From: Silurus meridionalis
Taxonomy: Eukaryota > Chordata > Actinopteri > Siluriformes > Siluridae
Direction: 5' to 3'
Length of the DNA: 64,000 bases
NCBI RefSeq assembly: GCF_014805685.1
Contig: NC_060884.1
Coordinates: forward strand, 10,447,356 to 10,511,355
The translations under genes and the position numbers were made by a program. The notes below the pieces were generated by a model. That model searched no databases. It was not told where the DNA came from and saw only the letters and a list, made by a program, of their open reading frames with translations. The stretch's first letter is position 1; every line of letters starts with the position of its first letter. Positions 1 to 11,458 of the stretch are shown in pieces.

Positions 1-477
1 ATTACTTGACTGTCTCACATGCAAGAACTTTCTAACCTACAGGAAAAAACTATAATCTGATTCTACTTGATTTTGGTCTTTCAGTTTTCTTTCCACCTTG
101 TTGTGCCTTTGCCTTAGCTGCAGTGGATGACAACAGGTTTCTGTCTCAGGAATTATCAACTATTATATCTTAGGTGTAGAGAATCCACAATTAATTTTAA
201 TGTATTCTATCTGACCTTTTGTCTTGGTTAATTAAAGTATAAAAAATAGGATTTATTTTAAATAGATATAAACAGCTTCATTTATAAATTTTGCATACAA
301 GAGTTTACATAATAAATTTGGTGTTCATTAGTGATCATAGATTTAAAAATAAAAAAAAGTTTGTATTGTACTTATGATCCTGAGTCATATTATCACCTTT
401 CTATGACAAAGATGCCTTCTTTCAGATGCATTGAATAATTAGATTTTTAGGTGCAAAATGACAATATGATAAGAAAG
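1..477. other. AT-rich spacer, no gene seen
   Basis: No open frame, repeat or family resemblance was recognised in this AT-rich stretch at the window edge. Confidence 0.5.
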
Positions 478-772
478 ACCACCCCTTCTAGTCGTGGTCT
501 AACCACAGCTGTTGTGCAGGAAACTCTATGCAGAAATTAGACCATGAAAGGCCTTTGACCTGGCAGTGTAACTATTTTATCCACTAATTCACTGCTTACA
601 ACATACTGATCAAGACTGGACATACTGTAGAGACTGGACTGGACTGACAGACACACAGTTACCGTACACATTTAAACTGATTCTAAAACATTGTGTACAA
701 AATGCTGTATTTTTAGTTAGTTGTAAACACTTGAATTCTGCACAATGACAGTAAAGTTTAATCTAATCTAAT
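478..772 (+). mobile_element. Rex1/Babar-like LINE, internally deleted 3' fragment
   Basis: Bases 480-565 resemble 24090-24180, the end of the Rex1-like fragment at 23290-24265 (shared stretches around CTAACCACAGCTG and AAACTCTATGCAGA). The sequence then jumps to a 3' UTR ending in a short TCTAA tandem tail (about 755-778). Such a tail is typical of teleost LINEs of this group. The piece is an internally deleted relic with a 3' end and no usable frame. The family label comes from memory of teleost repeats. Confidence 0.55.
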
Positions 773-824
773 CTAATTTAGTTCTATGCAGTCTCATGCT
801 AATTTAGTTCTATTCAGTCTCATG
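773..824. repeat. 26-bp direct tandem repeat, two copies
   Basis: Two adjacent 26-bp copies (773-798 and 799-824) start CTAATTTAGTTCTAT and end CAGTCTCATG, with one mismatch. They abut the 3' tail of the LINE fragment and may have arisen when it inserted. Confidence 0.75.
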
Positions 825-828
825 TAAG

Positions 829-1545
829 TTTTCTTCTTCTTTATTCTTCCCCCATTAGGGGTCACCACAGCGGATTATACTTCTCCATATCCCCTGTTCT
901 CTACATTTGCCTCTTTCACCCCAACCACCTGCATGTCTTCCCTACCCACATCCATAGACCTCCTCTATGGCCTCTTTTCCTCCCTCCTGGTGGCTCCATC
1001 CTCAGCATTCTCCTACCGATATACGCCATGTCCCTCCTCTGCACATGTCCAAACCATCTCAATCGAGCCTCCCTTACCTTGTGTCCAAAACTCCATCTCC
1101 ACCTCACTTTTTCCTTCTCCCCCGTCTCACAACCCACTTGCGGAGCATAAGCACTGATGACATTTAGCATCACCCCTTCAACTTCCAGCTTCACGTTCAT
1201 CGCCCTATCAGAAACTCTCTTCACCTCCACTACACTCTTACTGCACTCTTCCTTCAGAATCACACCTTTACCATTTCTTTGGACGTCTTCCACCTCTCCC
1301 TCTCCCCCTTCCTCCAACAGTAGCCTAATTTTCACCGGTACCCTGTTGGCTAACAATACCTGTGGCGGTCGTTGTTAACCGATCCGATCCGCTATGAGAT
1401 TCTTATTCCTGATCCACACATTTGATTTGGCACATGTTTTACGCTGAATGCCCTTCCTAACGCAACTCTCCCTATTAATCCGGGCTTGGGACCGGCACTA
1501 AGAGTGCACTGGCTTGTGCAACCCTAATGGGTGGGTTAGTCCCAT
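829..1545 (-). mobile_element. RTE-type LINE, internally deleted copy
   Basis: This minus-strand element keeps both ends of the family seen nearly whole at 43178-45822. Bases 829-1090 match the 3' end of that copy (43178-43430). Bases 1090-1260 match its endonuclease region (about 45190-45350), and 1285-1545 its 5' end. About 1.8 kb, including the reverse transcriptase, is missing between the first two blocks. The minus-strand frame at 916-1356 is a composite of endonuclease and RT C-terminal fragments and is not functional. Confidence 0.7.
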
Positions 1546-3055
1546 GTAGGTCTTTGTTGTTTTATTCAGTATATTTTTTTTCTGGAAGAATGCTGCTTCC
1601 TTCCAGACCAGTGTAAAGAAAATATGATATATATAGGTTAAGCTGACTTCTTGTACCTAATGCTGTCAGGTCAGATGTTTTCTCACTGAGGTCATTCTTT
1701 GCCACTTTGCCATACACACAAAGTTGGCCTGTGGTGACTTGATTTGGCCTACTATGCCATATCTAAGAAGAAGTGAAAAGGAAATGAATGCCATTTGTAA
1801 AAAAAAAAAAAAAAACTATAAAAAAATATGACCAGCTTTATATCACTCATTGTACGGCACTGAATAGTTGTTTATAGTATTAAACCCTATGGTGTACAAT
1901 TATAAGGAATGCTTCTCATTGTTTCTCATTTTCTTAATGTACTAGTACATTGAAAATAAACCTGCATCATTTGAGTTCTGTTTATTATTTTTTTTTACAT
2001 ATTAAACCATAAATAAGGGGAACTATTTATACATAGTATTATTGTATTTGCATGTGTATGTACACTTTAACTGTGCATTTAAACATTCTACACTCCTCAT
2101 TAAACCATTCTGATCATAGCAGGGTTGTAGTTGCAGTATTTTGAGTCTCCACACAATCAAAAACTAAAGTACCAATTGACCACAACTAGCCTAATAGGAA
2201 ATAGAAGGTGGTTCAAACAATGGTTGAAATAAGCTGAGGGAGTAAATGGTTCAAAGTTTTTTTTAATCTTAAACTTTTCCTACTATCTCTCTGGATTACT
2301 TTAAACCAGGAAAAACTATGTACTGTTTAAATTGTGTTGTTCCTGATTCAGTTGACCTTTGCCTGCTCTTGCTAATGAGAGATCGGTACCAAGGATTCTG
2401 CTGCAGCTCTATTACCCTGGACCCAGAGGAGACTGGGAAATGTCAGAGGATCCCAGTAGCTTTCATTAATTACTCTACATGTTTGCATCAAGGCTTGGCC
2501 TTCAGCTTCAGGGAAAAACATACACCATGCATATTGAATAATTAACATGGGAGTTAAGAGTTAAACCTAATACAGCTTTGCAGATATACATCATTGCTAT
2601 TTTTAACCACAAAAATGGCCAACGTCTCTACATGCTCTATTATCCCTAGCATAATTATATGACCAGATGACATGTGTCAACAATCCTTTAAACTTGTCTC
2701 TTGTTGGGCCTAGTTATCTTTGGTTGCTGTGTTTGTATTTAACTCATTAATGAAACCACCTGAAATCTGAAAATATCTTACAGAAAACTTTAAAAGCAGA
2801 GTCTCCAGAACATAAATCATCAGAACATTACATGAGAAATCGAGGGTCTACTAAATACCAGGCTAGCAGACAGTTTGAACTGGTAAAAACATTGCTATGA
2901 TTATAATTGCAGGGTTAACTTTATTAATAATAACTCAATTAGAAAATTACAATGCTATAGTTTATCATCTGCTCATGTAATATTGGGTTTAACTATTTAA
3001 ACACTAAAGTCTGTGGTTGAATTATATGTGAGTTTTGGTAATCGAGGTGTAATAC
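1546..3055. other. AT-rich spacer, no gene seen
   Basis: No supported gene. There is a poly-A run near 1799-1816. The only open frame of note (2318-2545, 75 codons) shows no recognisable domain and is probably chance. Confidence 0.5.
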
Positions 3056-3059
3056 AGTA

Positions 3060-3285
3060 TCTGTTCTTCTCAAAATTTTCCTTGTCACATAGCACAGCAC
3101 AGTGAAATTATTTCTTTGGATATCCCAGCAATGTTAGAAACCTGGGATCAGAGCATAGGGTCAGCCATGGTATATCGCCCCTGGAGCACAGAGGGTGAAG
3201 TGCCTTGATCAAGGTTCCCAAGAGTGGCAACGAAATCCTGACCAGTAACCCAGAGCCTTATCCACTAAACTATGACCTCCCATAA
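3060..3285. repeat. Dispersed SINE-like fish repeat
   Basis: The block contains phrases familiar from a dispersed teleost repeat: a CAGTGAAATTATTTCTTTGG start, a CCCAGCAATGTTAG stretch, a CGCCCCTGGAGCACAGAGGG core, and an end reading CCAGAGCCTTATCCACTAAAC. It has no coding capacity. Family assignment is from memory only. Confidence 0.5.
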
Positions 3286-3417
3286 ACCTACTTTTTACTT
3301 ATCTACAATTATCTTCCAAAATAAAAGTGATATTTTACGTGTTGGATAGTAGTTATATAATTATGTGAAATTGTACAATGCACCAGCATCACATAATTTT
3401 CAAGACAGAGAAACTGC

Positions 3418-4263
3418 AAGTGGCGGGCCTTTGTTTTCTGGGCCTTCAGTGAGGACTTACCCGACTTAATCCACCTATTAATACCACCACTATCACATTG
3501 CGATTATAGAAACCAAACAATATTGGAGCAGTTCAGAATCAATATTTGTCTAATAACATGACAAAAACATTAAAGTTTTGTATAAAATCCAACCCACTCA
3601 CCAGAGATGCATACTCATAATTTGCACCACTCCTCAAAGGCAGTAATCCAGTGGTACCGCTTATATTCACTGGTCTGGAAGTGGCAAACAAACCCTTTCC
3701 CTTTCTGAGACAATCTAGCTAGCTTTGGGTTTAGCCAACCTCTCCTCACAATGTCTAGCTTTTCTTGAAAATGGATTTTTAAGTATGTCCGATACCAAAT
3801 CAATTTCTCTTCCTCCGTAGGCATAAAAAAGTCTATTTCTGATGTATTCATGTTTGCAAAGTGCTACACATGTGTTTTGCCAGTCGACCTTGACTTTTAC
3901 AGTTTCCCCCTGACCAACCAATCAGAGGAAGGAAAAATGCTGACGCTATTCTGTACCAGCTAGCTGGCCATGTGAGGCAGATATGAAATCTGATTGGTTA
4001 AAGAAACAGACCTGTTGCTAATTCTCTTTATGGCCAAAGAGCCAGCAGTATTTGCAGGCCCTGCATCTGACTGGACAAAAAAAATCGAACATCCACAAAC
4101 ACGTACTGGAAGCAGTGCAGTCCAAGAGAATGGACCGTTTTAAATAAATGAATACAATTTCATGGAACAAATATTAGAATTTAGGTTGTAAATGTAGGTC
4201 AGTGCTTCTGATAGTGTTTAGGCCAGCAGAGAAGACTTTTCTGGCCCTGACCACCCACCACTG
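3418..4263 (-). mobile_element. Non-autonomous hAT-like transposon with 8-bp target duplication
   Basis: The element is bounded by a perfect 8-bp direct repeat, GAAACTGC, at 3410-3417 and 4264-4271, the length expected for hAT insertions. Its ends are short inverted repeats: left AAGTGGCGGG, right (reverse complement) CAGTGGTGGG. A minus-strand frame (3615-3851) includes G-F-V-C-H-F-Q-T-S and R-Y-H-W-I, resembling the N-terminal TTF-type finger region of hAT or ZMYM1-like transposase proteins. At 846 bp it cannot encode a full transposase, so it would have depended on one in trans. Confidence 0.7.
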
Positions 4264-4271
4264 GAAACTGC

Positions 4272-4865
4272 TGCACCAATAATCAGTTTTTATTACAGAA
4301 CCTGTGTAGGAGCAGAGTTGGGCTGAAAAGACTATGATAAGGCAATTAAAATGTCATTAATGTCACTAATTCTAACAGATCTCAGAAGAGAAATCATAAT
4401 TGTTAAGTACTCTTAAAATAGTTTATGGCGTTATTATTATATTGTCAATCACCTCAATTGTCTCCTCTTTGCTATGTATTGTATGTTATAAATAAAGCCT
4501 GATGTAAACACAGACCCACTATTCATATTCATATTTATAATTTGTTTGTTCATTAACATTAAATGACAATAATACCAAAATTTCAGTTGTCTTTTGCCTT
4601 TGGACACATCTTTGCAAATATTTGGACACACTTTCACAGTGATGTCTCTTAATTGGCAAAATAGGACCTATTAGCAGCTCAAGAGTCCAGAGAATGGTAA
4701 AGGGTATGGGCATGTCCAGGTTTTGCAATAATTACTTTCATAATATTAAGTTTATTAGTTGGTTACTTTAAGTAACTGTGCAAGTCAAGGTAACTGTGTT
4801 CTATTTGTGTTCTAAACGTATATTTACATTTATCAAATTATTTTGCAACATAGATTGATATGGAC
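4272..4865. other. AT-rich spacer, no gene seen
   Basis: Two short overlapping minus-strand frames (4449-4637 and 4519-4728) have no recognisable domain. Nothing else is supported. Confidence 0.45.
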
Positions 4866-4869
4866 TAAT

Positions 4870-5262
4870 TCAAGTTTGTATTAAAATAACATTTAGTTCT
4901 GTGTTTTGCACAACCTTTAGTGTTTACATTCTGTGTTTTTGTATACAAGTACACTTTTCTCTACAGTTCCTTTTTGCACATTGTACAGTATAACATACAG
5001 TAGGTTTACTGGCGGTGCTATTTTGTGTTTTGTGTATCTTTCTCACACTGTCTTGTATTGTCTAATTGCTAATTGCTGTCTTTTGTCTTGCACTGTTTGC
5101 ACTAAGTTGCACACAGTGCACTTTATGTAGCTAGGACAACTTACTTTAGACCTTAGCTTTGTGTTCTGTATGTAGCTCTATGTTGTGTGATGTAGCTCTA
5201 TGTTGTTAATGTAACACCAGGGTTCTGGAGAAACATTGTCTTATTTCACTGTGTACTGAGTC
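4870..5262 (+). mobile_element. Rex1-like LINE 3' UTR fragment
   Basis: The stretch is rich in TTGCAC and TGTAGCTCTATG motifs and ends with GGTTCTGGAGAAACATTG followed by CACTGTGTACTG. I recognise this as the 3' UTR of an abundant teleost LINE. No coding part remains. Confidence 0.45.
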
Positions 5263-5693
5263 ATCTTTATGAAACCGGGTTATGTGATACACCTGAATGC
5301 GAATAGTTAGAACAGGGCTATATACCTTTAAGGTCGTAAAAACTACATTGACAATTTTGTAGGACTTTTTTTTGTAGTGAATTATGGGTAACATAAGAAA
5401 GACCAGGAAAGTTACACAACAAGATGGCTATGTCTCAGGAATAGACAGGTTGGAAATGTTATCTAATAACTTTTATAGTTCATAAATCATCATAATGACT
5501 GTCAGATTTCTTTAAGGCATCTTTAGCAGAGCTGGATGAACTAATTTGAAGCATTATTGTGGTCAGTTGAGGACGAGTTCAGTCATTCACGAAACTCTAA
5601 GGGCAGATGTACAGGATCTGATAGGGGGATCTTTTCAAACTAGTCGCTGAACAAGAAAAACAGATCAGTGAGCTTACTGCAGCTGTAAAGTCC

Positions 5694-5897
5694 TTGGCTG
5701 TCCAGAAGGAAAGCCCTAGCAATCATTCTGGTACCAGACCTCGGGTTCAATTGAGATTCACAGATGATGGCGAACCAGTCTGTCTAAAATGCCAGGGAGA
5801 AGGACACATAGCTAAGAACTGCCCAAAGAAGCAATGTGTAATCAAGCTGCAAACGAATCACGATCAAGATGTAGACCAGAACCAGTATCTCCAGTAG
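5694..5897 (+). pseudogene. Gypsy gag C-terminal remnant with CCHC zinc knuckle
   Basis: The 67-codon frame holds C-L-K-C-Q-G-E-G-H-I-A-K-N-C, a canonical CX2CX4HX4C zinc knuckle of a nucleocapsid domain that binds element RNA. Upstream (5560-5690) broken frames look like the coiled-coil part of the same gag. The frame stops at 5897, before the polymerase region. The start Met is only the first in frame, not a real gag start. Confidence 0.75.
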
Positions 5898-6024
5898 AGT
5901 GCATCAGTGATGAGCCCAAAGTTAGTCAAGTTTCAGCGTATTCTAGCAAGTACTGAACATGTCTTAGTTGACTCAACCGATTCTCATAGTCTCAGTATGC
6001 AGGCAATCTTAGGAAAACTAGATC

Positions 6025-7541
6025 TTGGAGGTACCAGTGGAAAAACAAGTGGAGTTAAGAGCATTGCTGACCAGGTATACTGATGTTTTGGCTATTGATG
6101 ATGACCTAGGTTATACTGATAGCATTACACATGATATCAACCTAGTAGATGAGGTACCAGTGAATTTACCATATCATCGAATTCCACCCAGTCAGTATGT
6201 GGAGGTGAAAGAGCATATCTCCAAGCTGTTAATAAAAGGCGTGATCCAGGAGAGCTCCAGTTCGTATACATCTCCAGTCGTTGTGGTTAGGAAGGCTGAT
6301 GGGAGTATTCGATTATGTGTTTATTACCGCAAACTTAACCAGAAAACCAGGAAAGATGCTTTTCCTTTTCCTATGCTCTTCAAGGTGCAAAGTTCTTTTC
6401 GACTATAGACCTGGCAAGTGGCTATCACCAGGTGGCTGTGACGGAAAATGACCGATATAAGACTGCGTTCACAATGCCATTCAGCCTTTATGAACATCTG
6501 TGAATTCCAACGGTTGTCTGTAATGGGCCTGCAACTTTTTAACGGCTAATGCAAACCACAATAAATGACTTAGTTTTTCAGATAATGCTGGTTTATCTGG
6601 ATGAAATTAAAAATTTTTTAAAGACATTTGCTGAACATCTAGAACACCTTGATGTTATCCTTAAGAGACTGCAGGATACGGGTCTTAAAGTCAAGTTGAA
6701 AAAATGCCACTTCTTAGAGCAGAAAGTAAAATTTTTGGACATCAGATTTCAGTTGAGGGAATTGACACCGATCCAGACAAAATAGCAGTTGTGAAGTCAT
6801 GGCCAGTACCTACTACCCTGAAGGAATTAAGATCTTTTCTAGGGTTTTGTGGATACTATAGACGGTTCGTGGAGCATTTTTCTAAAATAGCAGGTCCACT
6901 GCATGACTGGGTGAACTGTTGCTTAAATTCTGGACCTCCCTCTAGAGTTAACCAGATGATGTGTAGTATGTGGACCCCGGAATGCCAAAGTGCTTTTGAT
7001 GTATCAAAGCAAAAGCTCACTAGGGCACCAATATTCGGATTTGCTAATTGTTGAAATAGATGCTAGCGGTCATGGTTTGGGAGCTGTTTTGTATTAGCAA
7101 CAAGGTGGGAAGAGGCGAGTGATAGCATATGCCAGGCGTAAACTCAGAAATGCTGAAAGAAATGACAAAAATTATAGCAGCATGAAACTAGAACTCATTG
7201 CGCTGAAATGGGCAATTGTTGAAAAATGTAGGGGCTACTTGTTGGGATCTAAGTTTACTGTTTTCACTAATAATAACCCTTTGTGTCATCTTGAAGTACA
7301 GTACCAGCCAGGTCGGTCTAACAAGGCTGCTGATGCCTTATCTAGACACCCTTTAGCAGGGGAGCATGATCTTGGTGTAGAAGAGATTAAATTTGACGGT
7401 TGTGTAGCCATTTGTAATATGATCCAGAAAGGAACTGTCCTCAGAACTGAGTTGACAACAGCAGGACTTGATAGCTTCAATATTAGACCAATAAGGGCAC
7501 TCAAAGGGAATTCCCTTGAGTCACTCAGTATCTCAGGGTAA
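6025..7541 (+). pseudogene. Gypsy reverse transcriptase/RNase H remnant
   Basis: Frame 6025-6408 covers RT fingers (V-V-V-R-K-A-D-G-S-I-R, then Y-Y-R-K-L-N). Frame 6549-6785 carries the catalytic region as L-V-Y-L-D-E where active elements have L-x-Y-L-D-D, so a catalytic aspartate is lost. Frame 6704-7054 has R-S-F-L-G-F-C-G-Y-Y-R-R-F of the RT C-terminus. A broken D-A-S-G-H-G-L-G-A-V marks the RNase H start near 7060, and 7119-7541 runs through RNase H to the P-G-R-S-N-K-A-A-D-A-L-S-R tether. At least three frame changes are needed to read it through. Confidence 0.85.
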
Positions 7542-7591
7542 TACCACTACCTTACTAGAATACAATAAGGAAGAGCTAGGCACGTTTCAGG

Positions 7592-8480
7592 TTAAGGACC
7601 CCATGCTGAGTGTTTTCTAACCTTCTGGGAGCAAAAGCGACAGCCAAACTTCAGAGAAAGAAAAGGTCTGGCAAAGCCCATGGTATCTTTACAGAAGCAT
7701 TGGTTACACATTAGGGAAAAAGATGGATTTTTTTCAGGGTGGTTGATGATGTTAGACATGGAGAATGTTTCCAACTCCTTGTGCCTGATTGTTTAAAGAC
7801 CAAGGTCTTACAGAGTGTACATGACTTTATGGTGCACCAAGGTAGTGAAAGAACTCTGGAGCTTTTGAGACAGCGATGCTTCTAGGTGGAAATTCATGAG
7901 GATGTGAACTAGTGGATAAAAAAAATAAATTGAGCGCTGCTTACTAACCAAAATGCCCCATCCTAAAATCCACCCTGCTTGGAAAGCATTTCTGGCTAGC
8001 AGACCCTTAGAAGTAGTTGCTATTGATTTCACTACACTAGAACTTTCCACAGATGGAAGAGAAAATGTATTCGTGATCACAAAATATACACAAGCTTTCC
8101 CTACACATGATCAAAAACACCACCACCAAAGTTTTATTGAGGGAATGGTTTATGAAGTATAGAGTACCTGAACATCTGCATCCAGACCAAGGCAGAAGTT
8201 TTGAAAGTGAGGTGGTCGCAGAACTTTGTAAACTGTATGGTGTAAAGAAAAGTCGCACGACTCCCCACCACCCCACAGGAAATGCCCAGTGCGAGCGTTT
8301 CAATAGAACACTTCATGAACTGATGCGAACTCTCCCGCCTTAGAAAATGCAAATTAGTCTACGCATACAATGTAACCCCCCACCTCGACAACAGGCTATT
8401 CTCCACATAACCTGCTGTTTGGGGTCGATCCCCATCTTCCAGTAGATGCTCTGTTAAGACAGGAGTCAGCTGTTGAAACA
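7592..8480 (+). pseudogene. Gypsy integrase remnant
   Basis: Fragments of the integrase follow RNase H: a core segment at about 7953-8160 (V-V-A-I-D-F-T-T-L) and one at 8107-8343 containing [16 protein letters not shown], which includes the third catalytic acid. The frame stops just after the core. Bases 8350-8480 keep only broken C-terminal sequence. The same integrase block type recurs at about 30345-31275. Confidence 0.8.
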
Positions 8481-8654
8481 AATCACAATTGGCTTGCTAT
8501 ACACCAGCGACGTCTGAAAGATGCTCATGCCAAGGCAAGTAGCATCTTTCATCATAGCAGTATCCCAAATCATTGCCACCTTGGGTACAGCTTTCTTTAG
8601 GGAAGCAGTTAAAGAAGTGAGAATCTCATTAGTAAATGTAAACGTTTCTGCCAA

Positions 8655-9338
8655 TAATTATTGTACTAAAAAAAATTAATAGGTACTTATTCAGGTTATT
8701 AAGTTTGTTTTTTCATAATTATTCCAAGATGGGTTTTTGATTGTCATGAGGACCATTTTTATCACACAATGAATAAAGCCTAAAAACATATACATCAGTT
8801 TCACACGTCAAGAGTGAAACACCACTTTAACTACACCCCCATATTTCTCTGAAGAGTCATCATTCTACTCTTTACATCTGACAAAAGCATTATTCTGGTT
8901 TAAAAAGATTATTTTGGTCATTAATAACACAGCTATTTAGGTATTCTTACTAGGAATTAAATATTGTAAGCTTTAATCTAGCTGTGTGTATATATATTAT
9001 TTTTTCATTTTTAAGACATTTACAGCAGACTATATGTACACTCCATTGTGATAAAAGCAAAAGTTTTGATATTAATTAATATTAATATATTGAGAATTAA
9101 TTATTAGTTGATCTAATTAATACATTTAATAAATATAAAACAATTAACTATTTCCACATACTCATTATCCTATACACAAACCAATTGTATATTTCACTGG
9201 CATCATGTTTATTAAATTGCATAAACATATACACAAAGACAAATATCTTATACACTTGCTAACTGGAAACAATACCACTCTTTTTATTTGTAATTGTTTT
9301 GTTATGCTCAATTACCCAATGATCTGGAAAAACAAATA
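8655..9338. other. AT-rich spacer, no gene seen
   Basis: Strongly AT-rich sequence with TA-rich runs near 9060-9140. No gene or clear element was recognised. Confidence 0.5.
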
Positions 9339-9340
9339 TA

Positions 9341-10733
9341 CAGTGGTGTAAAAAAGTGATTTAGGATTCAGGTCAGGACTTTGACTAGGCCACTTCAAAG
9401 TCTTCATTTAGTTTTTCTTCAGCCATTCAGAGGTGGACTTGCTGGTGTGTTTTGGATCATGGTCCTGCTGCAGAACCCAAGTTCGCTTAAACTTAAGGTC
9501 ACAAACAGATGGCCGGACATTCTCCTTCAGGGTTTTTTTGTAAACCGCAGAATTCATGTTTCCATTTATCACAGCAAGTCTTCCAGGTCCTAAAGCAGCA
9601 AAACAACCCCAGACCATCGCACTACCACTATCATATTTTACTGTTGGTATGATGTTCTTTTTCTAAAACGCGGTGTCTTTTTCTGCCAGACGTAATGGGA
9701 CACACACCTTCGAAAAAGTTCAACTTTTGTCTCGTCAGTTCACAGAGTATTTTCGCAAAAGTCTTGGGGATCATCAAGATGTTTTCTGGCAAAACTGAGA
9801 CGAGCCTTGATGTTCTTTTTGTCTTAGAGCTGTAGAAAACGTCATCTTGTGTGCTGTAGAATATGACTCACAGGTTTTGCTTCCAGAAAATAATGGTATT
9901 TATTATTAGCCAACAAAAGCCAGAGTGGGTCTGCAGAGCGACAGACCCTCCAGTCACAATCCAACTTTATTTATACCTGGACCACAAATGCATGTCTATA
10001 CAGCCCACTTCTCCATCCATACATTGTTCACCCACATCTGTGTCTCATTTGGGGCCCCCTTATGCATACAATGGTGGCGCCCAAAAGTCTAGGTACAGAC
10101 ACACACACACCAAACTACTATTTCATTAATAGATACCACACATCATATATTCCTGTATGCACACATAAAAAATACATTTTTAATAGAAGTTACAAAGGCA
10201 TTGCATATGAATATTTGATTAACTGTATTCTTCCACACATGCAGACTATTTTTGCCCAGTCTCTTTCTTATTGTGAAGTCATTAACACTGACCCTAACTG
10301 TGGCAAGTGAGGCCTGCAGTTCTATGGATGTTGTTGTGGGGTCTTTTGTGACCTCTTGGATGAGTCGTTGCTGTGCTCTTGGGGTAATTTTGGTTGGACA
10401 GACACTCCTGGGAAGGTTCTTTACTGTACCATGTTTTTGCCATTTGTGAATAATGGCTCCCACTGTGGAAACCCTTCCCAGACTGATAGATCTCAATTAC
10501 TTTCTTTGGATCTCTGCATGATGCATGATGTCTTTTTCACAAAGGAGCCATGTAGTTTTGGATTGTGTTTTGCCCCAGTAATAAAAAAAAAAAACTTCAT
10601 TTAAAAACTGCATGTTGTGTTCAATTGTGTTATCTTTTACTAATGTTTAAATTTGTTTGATGGTCTGAAACATTAAAGTGTGACAAACATGCAAAAAAAT
10701 AAGAAATCAGGAAATCACTTTTTCACACCACTG
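9341..10733 (-). mobile_element. Tc1-like transposon with TA duplications and internal insertion
   Basis: Inverted ends CAGTGGTGTAAAAAAGTGAT (left) and ATCACTTTTTCACACCACTG (right) are flanked by TA on both sides (9339-9340, 10734-10735), diagnostic of Tc1/mariner insertion. The minus strand carries transposase pieces. Frame 10143-10496 is the N-terminal helix-turn-helix region (R-V-S-T-V-G-A-I-I-H-K-W). Frame 9408-9617 is the catalytic part with V-W-G-C-F-A-A and Q-Q-D-H-D-P-K-H-T. About 400 bp of foreign sequence (9831-10236) interrupts the gene. Confidence 0.9.
9831..10236 (-). mobile_element. Possible solo LTR inside the Tc1 element
   Basis: Sequence foreign to Tc1 begins TGTAGAAAAC and ends TTCTTCCACA, so it has TG...CA termini. 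On the minus strand it holds a TATAAATAAAG stretch, suitable as TATA or poly-A signal. No internal coding region is present. It replaces roughly 30 bp of usual Tc1 sequence and I found no target duplication. Part of it is repeated at 12749-12895. Confidence 0.35.
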
Positions 10734-10923
10734 TATAACCACGAAGCTATGTGGTTTAGGTGTTGGCTATTAGAGCAATTGTAGATGACTAAGCTTAAAG
10801 CACCTTTGAGATCAGGTTACATGACCATATGTCAAACCATTTGTGTGTTCCTACAAGTGTTAGGCAGATTGTTTTAGTAGTCTATGACATCATCAAACCC
10901 GCCCAGCATGTGTGAAAGACATC

Positions 10924-10932
10924 TATAAAAAT
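10924..10932 (+). promoter_or_regulatory. TATA box of first OR gene
   Basis: TATAAAAAT lies 45 bp before a consensus splice donor (GTGAGT, 10969-10974). A matching acceptor, TTTCAG, ends at 11426, 33 bp before the start codon. This suggests a short untranslated leader exon and a leader intron of about 458 bp. Confidence 0.5.
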
Positions 10933-11458
10933 CAGTGTTAAACACAGATCCTACTTAAAAGGGATGTGGTGAGTATTACTAAATTGTCAAATACTTGTCA
11001 GGATAAAAAGAAACACCATTTTACCTACAGTTCCATATATACAGATTATTGTATTTGTATTAATGTAAATACAAGTTAAGGTTAATCATTTTTTTGTAAA
11101 TGTAATCACATAATGGGCTGTTCAAAAATCTATATTAGTATTTTTTGCTAATGTTGACACTACCATCAAACAGTATCTGAATCTTTAATACAATCATCTA
11201 CTGCACATATTTTTTTTAAAGAAGACTGAAATATTAGCTGTTACTCAGTGTTAGGGCAGTGAAATTGTTACAGATTAAGTTAAATTATATGCATACCACA
11301 AACTGTTAACAAATATTTGAATACTTTTAAAGATTTAATTGACAAATATTTCCTATCAATGTAGACAGTATTACCTTAATAAAGTGACTAAAAGTGATTA
11401 ACTAATTTAATGCTATTCCATTTCAGATATATTCCAGATGCTATTCCATCTTTAAGAT

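Larger units (their letters stand above)
5560..8480 (+). mobile_element. Degenerate Ty3/Gypsy retrotransposon, no LTRs found
   Basis: Blocks lie in the order gag zinc knuckle, reverse transcriptase, RNase H, integrase, all on the plus strand and in shifting frames. That order with integrase last is Ty3/Gypsy. I found no flanking LTR pair, so the ends are uncertain. Several frameshifts and stops make it dead. Confidence 0.85.

Noticed and set aside
2318..2545. 75-codon plus-strand frame
   Set aside because: Cysteine-rich start but no domain, no splice context and no related sequence in the window.
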